Shown one piece after another: positions 42,063 to 48,885 of a stretch of DNA of 59,335 nucleotides. The notes under the pieces are model-generated. The model saw only the letters and a list, made by a program, of their open reading frames with translations, was not told the origin of the DNA and made no database searches. The DNA is from an uncultured Christensenellaceae bacterium (lineage in GTDB: Bacteria > Bacillota > Clostridia > Christensenellales > Borkfalkiaceae): NCBI GenBank assembly GCA_910587825.1, contig CAJUNJ010000008.1:1-59335 (forward strand), given 5' to 3'. Position 1 is the stretch's first letter. Every line of letters starts with the position of its first letter. The translations under genes and the position numbers were made by a program.

Positions 42063-42108
42063 CTCCTTCGGTTTTTTTAATAAGATGTGTTGAGCCGAAA
42101 ACCATCTT
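42063..42108 (-). ncRNA. preQ1-I riboswitch aptamer
   Basis: Reading the minus strand, P1 pairs AAGATG (complement of 42103-42108) with CATCTT (complement of 42082-42087). The loop contains CGG (complement of 42095-42097), followed by the conserved C and TCAACA. An A-rich tail ATTAAAAAAA then leads to CCG (complement of 42069-42071), which pairs with the loop CGG as P2. This is the H-type pseudoknot of preQ1 class I, ending in AAGGAG as the family does. It precedes queT. Confidence 0.85.
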
Positions 42109-42115
42109 TTATACT

Positions 42116-42940
42116 TTATTCTTCTCCGTTTGACCCGCTGTTGCCGAGAAAGGTTCCGAAATGAATTTCCTTTTTACCGCGCTTTGCTCCCGCCGTACCG
42201 CCGGAAGCGCGTCTTCCTCCGCGTTTTTCAAAGCTTCTTTCGCCGCGTTTTCTGTCGCCGAACGGCTTTCCTCCGCGCTTATCGAAGCTTCTTTCGCCAT
42301 ATCTAAGTCCCTTGTCGTAGGGCTTTGCATTGTTGGGAATGACGGCAATATATCTGTTGGGTTCTTTACCCTCCGACACCGTTTTAACTTCGGAATTGTC
42401 CGCCAAAGCCGAATGTATAATGCGTCTTTCGTAAGGGTTCATAGGTTCAAGGGTCATTTTTCTGCCCTTTTCAACCGCCTTTTTCGCAAGCTTTTCCGCA
42501 AGGTTTTTAAGCGTCTGTTCACGCTGCCCGCGGTAATCTTCGCAGTCGACGACAACTTTTTTATAATCGTCCCTGCCGATATTTGCAACCGCGCCCGCAA
42601 TGCACTGTATTGCGTCAAGAACGTCGCCGCGCTTGCCTATCACCTTAGCGGAATTTGTTGTTTTGACGTCGATTTTGATACTTTCGCCGTCTTCAACAAT
42701 TTCGCTGACCGCGGAAATTTTAAGTATTTCCATAAGTCCGTCTATAAACTCCGCCGCGCGCTTCGCGTCGGAAGTCTTCCTGTTTACCTTTACCTTTGCC
42801 TTGACTGCGCCGAACAACTTTTTTTTGCCTTCTTCGAGTACGACTATTTCCGCCTCGTCAAGCGTAATTCCCAACGCGGTAAGACCTTCTTCGATTGCCG
42901 CGTCCACCGTCTTTGCGGTAAAAACGTTCTCTTCTGCCAT
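42116..42940 (-). CDS. jag: RNA-binding protein Jag/KhpB
   Basis: A 274-residue protein with a Jag-N domain (VFTAKTVDAAIEEGLTALGI), a KH-like domain with KVIGKRGDVLDAIQCIAGA near residue 97, and an R3H domain (AVEKGRKMTLEPMNPYERRIIHSAL). Past residue 215 the tail is glycine/arginine-rich with two near-copies of GERSFDKRGG and ends in FGTFLGNSG. Jag/KhpB pairs with KhpA and binds RNA to influence cell division and sporulation. It follows yidC directly, the conserved order. Confidence 0.93.
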   Translation of the reverse strand: MAEENVFTAKTVDAAIEEGLTALGITLDEAEIVVLEEGKKKLFGAVKAKVKVNRKTSDAKRAAEFIDGLMEILKISAVSEIVEDGESIKIDVKTTNSAKVIGKRGDVLDAIQCIAGAVANIGRDDYKKVVVDCEDYRGQREQTLKNLAEKLAKKAVEKGRKMTLEPMNPYERRIIHSALADNSEVKTVSEGKEPNRYIAVIPNNAKPYDKGLRYGERSFDKRGGKPFGDRKRGERSFEKRGGRRASGGTAGAKRGKKEIHFGTFLGNSGSNGEE

Positions 42941-42942
42941 TT

Positions 42943-44187
42943 TTATTTTAACCTCTTCCTTTTATTCTGTGCGCGCTTTGCTTCGTATCCGCCGTTTGCT
43001 TCCTGTTTTGCAAAGCTTACGTCCATTACTTTATTGATAATAAGCGTCGTAACAAGTCCGTACAGCGTATTCGTAATCATATACAGTGAGAACGCGGCGC
43101 TGTACAAAAACGAGAACACGCCGTAAATTATAGGCATCATTATAAGCATCCACTTGTTCGTCTTCGCGCCGGAACCGTCTACTGTGCCGAGTTCGTTTGC
43201 GTCTTTTTGCGAACGCATAGATATAAACTGTTGCAGGAACATAAGCCCTATCGCAAGTACGATAAGCACGAAATAGCCGTTTACAGCCTTGCCTTCGAGC
43301 TTTCCGTGCGAATTTTCGTATCCGCTTTCCCTTAAATAGTGGGTAACTTCGTCGTATGACGCTTCGTAAGACGCGTCTATGCCGTTGCCGACCGCACGCG
43401 AAATGGTTGAAGAAAAGCCCGAAAAGTTGGGTACTTCCTTATTCAAAGGCGAATCGGGATACCATATATTGTTTACCCAAAGGAAATTGTTTTTATTGCT
43501 TCTATAATAATCTGCCGAAGCTTTTCTTGCGTTATCTCTTACATAATCGCGCACGATTGTCATTTTTTCGGCTTCGGTTTTGTCTTCAAAAGAAGAACTT
43601 TCGGTTTGGCTTACGGTTATAAACTGTTCGAAGTCCACAAGATAGGCAACGTCGCCCAAAGCCGGATCTCTGCTTTCGATTAAAAAGCCGTTTGCGTTGT
43701 CCTCGTTCTTAACGTACATCTGCACGCTTGCATTGTAGCTATCCACCATTGCGTTGTAAGCCGAAAGGTTGGCATACTGCGAATAAGTTGAAAATGCCCC
43801 GAATACGAGAAAGAATATTACAAGCGTAACTATCATAGGCAGACACGCGCCGAACATAGAAATACCGTTCTGCTTTTGCAATTCCATAACCTTCTGGTTA
43901 TACATCGCCTTGTCGTTTGCGTACTGCTTTTGAAGTTTTTCCATTTCCGGCCGCATCTTTTTCATAATCAGCGACTGCTTTTTCATTTTGACGCGTGAAT
44001 AGACGTCCAGAGGCAGTGTAACCGTTTTTAGAATAAGCGTAAACAAAATTATGCCTACGGCGATAATTCCCACGCCTTCGATAAGCCATTGGATAACTTT
44101 ACCTAACCAGTCAAGTTTAATCATACCTATCTTTTCGACGGCGAAGTCTATGAAGTTTGTCGACACGTTAGCCAATATATCCGACAT
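42943..44187 (-). CDS. yidC: Membrane protein insertase YidC/OxaA
   Basis: A 414-residue insertase. The first membrane helix is near residues 38-60, followed by the hydrophilic coiled hairpin KKMRPEMEKLQKQYAND that is conserved in YidC. An extracellular insertion of about 140 residues (around 130-270) follows, larger than in short Gram-positive forms. Later helices are near 290-400 (FVLIVLAIGLMFLQQFISM and beyond). It inserts membrane proteins with or without SecYEG. It starts one base beyond yidD. Confidence 0.95.
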   Translation of the reverse strand: MSDILANVSTNFIDFAVEKIGMIKLDWLGKVIQWLIEGVGIIAVGIILFTLILKTVTLPLDVYSRVKMKKQSLIMKKMRPEMEKLQKQYANDKAMYNQKVMELQKQNGISMFGACLPMIVTLVIFFLVFGAFSTYSQYANLSAYNAMVDSYNASVQMYVKNEDNANGFLIESRDPALGDVAYLVDFEQFITVSQTESSSFEDKTEAEKMTIVRDYVRDNARKASADYYRSNKNNFLWVNNIWYPDSPLNKEVPNFSGFSSTISRAVGNGIDASYEASYDEVTHYLRESGYENSHGKLEGKAVNGYFVLIVLAIGLMFLQQFISMRSQKDANELGTVDGSGAKTNKWMLIMMPIIYGVFSFLYSAAFSLYMITNTLYGLVTTLIINKVMDVSFAKQEANGGYEAKRAQNKRKRLK

Positions 44188-44478
44188 TTAAATAACCCAT
44201 TTCAATTTAAAATAATTTTCAGGCACGGGGTCGTAACCGCCTTTGGAAAAGGGGTTGCATCTAAGTATCCGCCACAGTCCCATCAGAATTCCGAATATTA
44301 CACCGTGATTGTTTATCGCACGCAACATATATTCTGAACAGGTGGGCTTGTACTTGCAGGTGTGCCTTGAAATATTTTTTTGATAAAATATTATAAGACG
44401 CATAAAAAACGTCTTAATAAACGGAAAAAGCACCGTGCGCCTCAAAGTTTTATAAAACTTTCTCAACTTTTTGCGCAT
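44188..44478 (-). CDS. yidD: Membrane protein insertion efficiency factor YidD
   Basis: A 96-residue protein with the family core FYQKNISRHTCKYKPTCSEYMLRAI and GLWRILRCNPFSKGGYDPVP. The cysteines and the basic N-terminus are typical. It overlaps rnpA by 16 bases and precedes yidC, the standard order in the rpmH locus. Confidence 0.96.
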   Translation of the reverse strand: MRKKLRKFYKTLRRTVLFPFIKTFFMRLIIFYQKNISRHTCKYKPTCSEYMLRAINNHGVIFGILMGLWRILRCNPFSKGGYDPVPENYFKLKWVI

Positions 44479-44792
44479 TCGCTTACCTTCTTAAAACAAA
44501 TCAAAAGACTTTTTTCAAACTGCTTATAAGAATAACTTTCGGCTGTTTTGGGAATTAAAATTACGCTGTAACCGCCGTTAAGTTTATGACAGTTTGCAGA
44601 AAACACAGCCCTTAAAAGTCTTTTAATTCTGTTCCTTTTAACCGCCTTGCCGTGTTTTTTCGACACAGCCAAGCCCATATGCAATTCTTTAGACGGAAAA
44701 TACAATAAAGTAATACAAGGGGAAAAGACACGTTTTCCCCTGTTGAAAATCTTCTGAAAATCCGTATTCTTCTTGATTTTGAGATAATTCAC
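44463..44792 (-). CDS. rnpA: Ribonuclease P protein component
   Basis: A 109-residue protein that binds RNase P RNA and matures tRNA 5' ends. The core RNR motif is visible (SKKHGKAVKRNRIKRLLRAV). It starts with GTG at 44790-44792, 6 bases after the rpmH stop, with no own Shine-Dalgarno, so coupling to rpmH is likely. Confidence 0.95.
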   Translation of the reverse strand: MNYLKIKKNTDFQKIFNRGKRVFSPCITLLYFPSKELHMGLAVSKKHGKAVKRNRIKRLLRAVFSANCHKLNGGYSVILIPKTAESYSYKQFEKSLLICFKKVSECAKS

Positions 44793-44798
44793 TGAAAG

Positions 44799-44933
44799 TT
44801 AAGCGGAAAGCTTTTTTCTTCCCTTGTTTCTTCTTCTCTTCAAAACGTTTCTTCCTGCCGCGGAAGCCATTCTCTTTCTGAATCCGTGTACTTTGCTTCT
44901 CTGTCTCTTTTTGGGTTGATAAGTTCTTTTCAT
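44799..44933 (-). CDS. rpmH: 50S ribosomal protein L34
   Basis: A 44-residue basic protein, MKRTYQPKKRQRSKVHGF..., that matches L34 along its whole length, including RKRMASAAGRNVLKRRR. Its promoter begins inside the end of dnaN. Confidence 0.98.
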   Translation of the reverse strand: MKRTYQPKKRQRSKVHGFRKRMASAAGRNVLKRRRNKGRKKLSA

Positions 44934-44983
44934 AATCGGTTTTCCTTTTTTATTTATATCCTTTTATTAAATGTTCGGTATTT

Positions 44984-45012
44984 AAGATACATTATCAAGC
45001 ATTGCTTGTCAA
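44984..45012 (-). promoter_or_regulatory. rpmH promoter
   Basis: Minus strand: -35 TTGACA (complement of 45007-45012), 17-base spacer, -10 TATCTT (complement of 44984-44989). The -35 overlaps the dnaN stop codon. Confidence 0.75.
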
Positions 45013-46115
45013 GCGTTATTGGCTGTTCTGACGGGTAAAATAAGATATAACCTGTCTTTTTCTTTTTCGTTTTCGCAAATAAACGGTTGAATCTGGCTGT
45101 TGAAAGCCAGCATAATTTTATCTTCGTTCAAGGCGTTGACGGCGTCTATGATAAATTTAGAGTTCATAGCTATGCGCACGTCCTTGCCTTCCACTTCGGC
45201 TTTTACGGGTTCCTGCACGTTGCCTATCTCGGAATTTGACGAAATTTCTATTTTTTCGGGACTGATATCGAAAATTATCAAGCTGTTTTTGTCGCTTCTT
45301 ACCAATATCGCCGCCCTTTCTATACTCGCTTTCAGGCTGCCTTTGTCTACTTTTACAAGCGTTGTATAATCTTTGGGGATAATATTTTCTTTTTTAATAA
45401 AATCTCCGTTATAAAGCCTTGAAGTGAGTACGGTGTTGTCCGATTCGACAAGTATCATACCGTGCTGCACGAAAATTTCGGTTTCCCCGTCGTTGTCGGG
45501 TATCATTTTCTCGATTTCGTTAAGCGTTCTTGCGGGACACACTATATCCAAATCTTGCGAACTTTTTATAACTTGTCCCTTTACGGTGGCAAGGCGGAAG
45601 CCGTCAAGCGAAGTCACGGAAATTTCGTTGCCCTTGATAACGAACTGGCAACCCTTCAAAATAGGCCGCGAATCGTCGGTGGCGCAGCAGAAAGACGTTG
45701 CCGAAATAAACTTTTTAAGGTCAGACGTCTTCAAAACGAAGCTTTGTTCCTTAATATCCAAATCTATTTTGGGAAAATCGTCCGCAGGCAGAACCTGCAT
45801 ATCGGTCTGGCTGTCGGCGTATATAATATCCATCTTTTTGCCGTCCGAACAAAGAGTTATCTGCACGCCTTCAAGCTTCTTTATGAAATCGGAAAAATAT
45901 CTGCCGGGAACGCAGACTTCGCCTTCTTCGTAAATTTCGGCTTTTATTGTTTTACGGATAGAAATTTCCCCGTCCGTCGCAACCAGAACCATTCCGTCGT
46001 TCTTTGCCGTTATTTTAATACACTCCAAAACGGGCGCGGTAGTCTTTGTAGCGCAGGCTTTAACCACTTTAAGCACTGCATCGGATAAATCTATACCTTC
46101 ACAAACAGCTTTCAT
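45009..46115 (-). CDS. dnaN: DNA polymerase III beta sliding clamp
   Basis: A 368-residue processivity clamp with three repeated domains. The start MKAVCEGIDLSDAVLKVVKA, the central SVTSLDGFRLATVKG and the C-terminal YLILPVRT are characteristic. It tethers polymerase III to DNA. Normally dnaA lies directly upstream. Here the upstream neighbour across an AT-rich gap is divergent rsmG and no dnaA is present. An AAGGAAA site precedes the ATG. Confidence 0.97.
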   Translation of the reverse strand: MKAVCEGIDLSDAVLKVVKACATKTTAPVLECIKITAKNDGMVLVATDGEISIRKTIKAEIYEEGEVCVPGRYFSDFIKKLEGVQITLCSDGKKMDIIYADSQTDMQVLPADDFPKIDLDIKEQSFVLKTSDLKKFISATSFCCATDDSRPILKGCQFVIKGNEISVTSLDGFRLATVKGQVIKSSQDLDIVCPARTLNEIEKMIPDNDGETEIFVQHGMILVESDNTVLTSRLYNGDFIKKENIIPKDYTTLVKVDKGSLKASIERAAILVRSDKNSLIIFDISPEKIEISSNSEIGNVQEPVKAEVEGKDVRIAMNSKFIIDAVNALNEDKIMLAFNSQIQPFICENEKEKDRLYLILPVRTANNA

Positions 46116-46226
46116 CGCATTTTCCTTGTATGTTTTTTTATATTTATTAAATAATTTTATAGTATTAATTATTATTAGGGACGGTGGAAATGTGAATATC
46201 TTACCCCTATTCCCTATAACAATAAT

Positions 46227-46255
46227 ATAATAGCAAAAAATCGTGCGAAATGCAA
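46227..46255 (-). promoter_or_regulatory. dnaN promoter
   Basis: Minus strand: -35 TTGCAT (complement of 46250-46255), 17-base spacer, -10 TATTAT (complement of 46227-46232). The leader is about 105 bases. Confidence 0.65.
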
Positions 46256-46455
46256 CAAAAATTAGTACAAATAAAGTGTGGAAAAAAGTGAAATTTTAAG
46301 TTAATATCTCTGTTGATTGTTTGTTAATGAGTGGATACTTTTTAATTGCCTTAAATTTGCCTATTAAGAGCCGACGCGGTTAAATGACGTTAAATGTAGT
46401 TTATCAACCGTAAATTGTTAATTGTGGAAAAGTTTTACTGTATATAACTTTTATA

Positions 46456-46484
46456 TTGTAATTTGGCAGTCACTGTGGTATAAT
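46456..46484 (+). promoter_or_regulatory. rsmG promoter (leaderless)
   Basis: -35 TTGTAA (46456-46461), 17-base spacer, -10 TATAAT (46479-46484). The ATG follows after 6 bases. Confidence 0.7.
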
Positions 46485-46490
46485 TTGTTT

Positions 46491-47171
46491 ATGGATATAA
46501 ACAAATATCTCTCATTGATAGACGGGCAATATTTTACGGAGTTTAAAAAGTTTGAAAAATTATTGCTTGAACATAATAAAATTTGTAATTTAACTTCCAT
46601 TTGCGACGAAAAAGGCGTGCGCTACAAACATTTTCTTGACAGTATTGCGGGGGAAAGTCTTTTTTCTTTCGGCGCAAAAGTCATTGAAATAGGTTCGGGC
46701 GGAGGATTTCCTTCCATTCCTTTAAAGATAATAAGAAGAGATTTAAACTTCGATTTAGTGGAAAGCACGGGAAAAAAGTGTGCTTTTCTGGAAGGAGTTG
46801 TGGATAAAATGGGTTTTGACGGTGTACAGGTCAGAAATATACGCGCCGAAGACGGAGCTAACGATGCAAACTTACGTGAAAAATTCGATTTTGCCTGCGC
46901 CAGAGCGGTTGCAAGGCTGAACGTTTTATGTGAATACTGCCTGCCTTTTGTAAAAACAGGCGGCAAATTTATTGCTTACAAGGGCGGCGCAGAAGAAATC
47001 GATGAGGCGCAAAATGCAATAAAAGTACTCGGCGGGCGGCTGGAAAGCGTTACTGAATATCAATTACCCGAGAATTACGGCAAGCGTGCGCTCATCGTTA
47101 TAGAAAAAATAAAACACACTCCTTTGCAATATCCGCGGGGACTCGGCAGGGAAAGAAAATTCCCGTTATAA
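46491..47171 (+). CDS. rsmG: 16S rRNA (guanine 527-N7)-methyltransferase
   Basis: The start was set at MDINKYLSLID (ATG 46491); the longer reading would put the promoter inside the gene. The 226 residues hold a SAM-binding Rossmann core, VIEIGSGGGFPSIPLKI, then LVESTGKKCAFLEGVV and CARAVARLNVLCEYCLPFVKTGGKFIAYKG, all typical of RsmG/GidB. It methylates G527 in the 530 loop. No Shine-Dalgarno is present, and the predicted transcription start coincides with the ATG. The next gene follows after 8 bases. Confidence 0.95.
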   Translation: MDINKYLSLIDGQYFTEFKKFEKLLLEHNKICNLTSICDEKGVRYKHFLDSIAGESLFSFGAKVIEIGSGGGFPSIPLKIIRRDLNFDLVESTGKKCAFLEGVVDKMGFDGVQVRNIRAEDGANDANLREKFDFACARAVARLNVLCEYCLPFVKTGGKFIAYKGGAEEIDEAQNAIKVLGGRLESVTEYQLPENYGKRALIVIEKIKHTPLQYPRGLGRERKFPL

Positions 47172-47179
47172 GGTAAATT

Positions 47180-47632
47180 ATGGCAAATACTGCGGCATTC
47201 AGCGGACACAGAAATCTTAAAGATACGGGCTTTGACAGCGGTCTTTTGGAAAGAGTTATTCGTGAACTTATAAATAACGGCACAAAAACTTTTTTATGCG
47301 GTATGGCTGTCGGTTTCGATTTGTCGGCAGCAGAAACAGTGCTTTCATATAAAGAAAAAGAAGAAATAAAACTTATTGCCTGTCTTCCCTGTCCTAATCA
47401 GAGCGAACGTTATTCTTCGGCAAATAAATTGCTTTATGAAAAAATTTTGAATAGCTGTGACGAAGTCGTCACAGTTTGCCCGGAATACACTAACGGTTGT
47501 ATGTTCGAACGCGACAGATATTTGGTCGACAATAGCGACCTGTTGGTGTGCTTTCTCAGAAAAAACAGGGGCGGAACCTTTTATACCGTCAACTATGCAC
47601 GAAAAAAAGGCAAAAAAATTATAGAACTATAA
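47180..47632 (+). CDS. SLOG-family protein (DUF1273/YpsA-like)
   Basis: A 150-residue protein with a Rossmann-like SLOG fold: AAFSGHRNL at the start, FLCGMAVGFDLSAAETVL, then DLLVCFLRKNRGGTFYTVNYARKKGKKII. SLOG proteins are thought to bind nucleotide-derived ligands; some affect cell division (YpsA) or stress responses. The exact role here is unknown. It has an AAGG site and shares a transcript with rsmG. Confidence 0.85.
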   Translation: MANTAAFSGHRNLKDTGFDSGLLERVIRELINNGTKTFLCGMAVGFDLSAAETVLSYKEKEEIKLIACLPCPNQSERYSSANKLLYEKILNSCDEVVTVCPEYTNGCMFERDRYLVDNSDLLVCFLRKNRGGTFYTVNYARKKGKKIIEL

Positions 47633-47635
47633 AAA

Positions 47636-47653
47636 TTATCCACATTTTCCACA
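47636..47653 (+). other. Adjacent DnaA boxes
   Basis: TTATCCACA (47636-47644) followed immediately by TTTTCCACA (47645-47653). The first is a perfect consensus DnaA box. They lie 3 bases after the stop of the SLOG gene. Confidence 0.65.
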
Positions 47654-47674
47654 AATTATACAAATTAATTAACA

Positions 47675-47706
47675 AACGGCGCAAGAATACTGTCTTGCGC
47701 CGTTTT
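47675..47706. terminator. Terminator after the rsmG operon
   Basis: AACGGCGCAAGA and TCTTGCGCCGTT with a 6-base loop, followed by TT and, on the other strand, TTTGTT. It separates the converging SLOG and yyaC genes. Confidence 0.8.
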
Positions 47707-47722
47707 CCGACAAAATATGCTA

Positions 47723-48307
47723 TTATAAAAAACTTTTGAAAGCCGCGTCGTAGGTATCCCTTACGCCTGCGTTTCTTATATAATCGTACACGAATGAAGT
47801 AATTCCGTCGGCAATTATCTCCGACATTTTATAGACGACGTTTAAGCGCGTTGCCGAAAAAAGCGAGTAATTGAACATTGACTGTTCTGCAATAATTCCC
47901 ATAATAGATACGTCGCCTATTTTTGCAAGTTTTTTGTTTGCGCCGCTGCCGGGTTTAAGCCCGTGCTGCGCAACTTTTATCAAACCTATGTCACCGGCAA
48001 GACCGACAGCCGCGTCTACGGCAATTACAGGGCTTTTCGGATGGGTAAATTTAAGAAAATCGTTCATATATTTGACTTCGTGTGCCGTAATCGGCTTTGC
48101 AAGCGTACCGTATACGTAACAGTTGAGTCCCGCAAGCGACTGTTTGAGCTTTGTTCCCGTTACGGGACCCAGGCTGTCGCCGACAGATAAATCGCTTCCT
48201 ATACATAAAATAACGGGTGCGTCCCCGTCGGTCGGTACAATTTTTTTAAGCGCAAGGCAAATGCCGTTCGGCGCCAGAGAATTATATAAATTGAATGAAT
48301 AGTCCAT
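47723..48307 (-). CDS. yyaC: Spore protease-like protein YyaC
   Basis: A 194-residue DUF1256 protein distantly related to the GPR spore protease fold. The motifs VILCIGSDLSVGDSLGP, VIAVDAAVGL and GLKPGSGANKKL are characteristic. YyaC relatives are restricted to endospore formers; their substrate is not known. A GAGGT site precedes the ATG. It lies among origin genes, as in B. subtilis. Confidence 0.92.
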   Translation of the reverse strand: MDYSFNLYNSLAPNGICLALKKIVPTDGDAPVILCIGSDLSVGDSLGPVTGTKLKQSLAGLNCYVYGTLAKPITAHEVKYMNDFLKFTHPKSPVIAVDAAVGLAGDIGLIKVAQHGLKPGSGANKKLAKIGDVSIMGIIAEQSMFNYSLFSATRLNVVYKMSEIIADGITSFVYDYIRNAGVRDTYDAAFKSFL

Positions 48308-48540
48308 ATTTAACCTCGTGTACGGTTATTGACTGCAAACGGCAAAAATATAATAGGTATGCGGTTTTTTATTACATTATTTTATTTTTTAGGAGACAAC
48401 CGACTGTATTTGCACCGTTAAATATTTATGCGCAAATTAAAAAAAGAGTTAAAATCAATAAAAAAGCAGGTAAAATTTAATAATTCGGTCAAGACATTAT
48501 CTTAAATTTATTACACAAAATATATAAGACAGTTAAAATT

Positions 48541-48571
48541 GTATCCACAATTCAACAACAAATTATCCACA
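48541..48571 (+). other. DnaA boxes upstream of ftsH
   Basis: GTATCCACA (48541-48549, one mismatch) and TTATCCACA (48563-48571, perfect consensus). Confidence 0.6.
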
Positions 48572-48603
48572 ATTTTGCGTTTTGTGTCTAAAATCGCGCT
48601 TTG

Positions 48604-48619
48604 TGTTCCACGTGGAACA
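48604..48619. other. parS site 1
   Basis: TGTTCCACGTGGAACA, a perfect 16-bp palindrome. It differs from the B. subtilis parS consensus TGTTNCACGTGAAACA at one base. It is a ParB loading site. Confidence 0.9.
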
Positions 48620-48646
48620 TTTTAAACGTCAAAAAATTTGGCTGAA

Positions 48647-48662
48647 TGTTTCACGTTAAACA
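48647..48662. other. parS site 2
   Basis: TGTTTCACGTTAAACA, one base from the palindromic parS consensus, 43 bp from site 1. Confidence 0.75.
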
Positions 48663-48820
48663 TTTTTTATATAAAAAATGCGGTAGCGCAAGCAATATTT
48701 TAACCCAAAATTACTATTTTTTAATAAAATATAAGGTTTTTGGTAGGCTCTGAACCGACATCGGCTAAGTGAAAATATAATAAAATTTGCGTGATATATC
48801 GTTTTTTTGACTGTAAACAC

Positions 48821-48849
48821 TTGAAATAGTGTTGCGGTTATGATAAAAT
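48821..48849 (+). promoter_or_regulatory. ftsH promoter
   Basis: -35 TTGAAA (48821-48826), 17-base spacer, -10 TAAAAT (48844-48849). The leader is about 30 bases with AAGGAGA. Confidence 0.7.
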
Positions 48850-48885
48850 GGATTAAGGCTTTAAAAATAATTAAGGAGACTGATT

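Larger units (their letters stand above)
46116..46490. other. Divergent dnaN/rsmG region, origin candidate
   Basis: 375 AT-rich bases at the main strand switch. DnaA-box-like 9-mers one base from TTATCCACA lie at 46191-46199, 46277-46285 and 46423-46431 (all minus-oriented). The dnaN promoter (46227-46255) and the rsmG promoter (46456-46484) are inside. No gene is seen. Confidence 0.6.
48308..48885. other. yyaC/ftsH intergenic region with DnaA boxes and parS sites
   Basis: 578 AT-rich bases without a gene. It holds DnaA boxes near 48541-48571, two parS sites (48604-48662) and the ftsH promoter (48821-48849). Together with 46.1-47.7 kb it makes up the likely origin and segregation region. Confidence 0.75.

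Noticed and set aside
41977..42105. Longer N-terminus for queT
   Set aside because: It would translate through the preQ1 aptamer and the terminator. The family start matches ATG 41976.
42103..42120. ATG at 42105 as a separate leader peptide
   Set aside because: It lies inside the P1 stem of the preQ1 aptamer and has no ribosome binding site.
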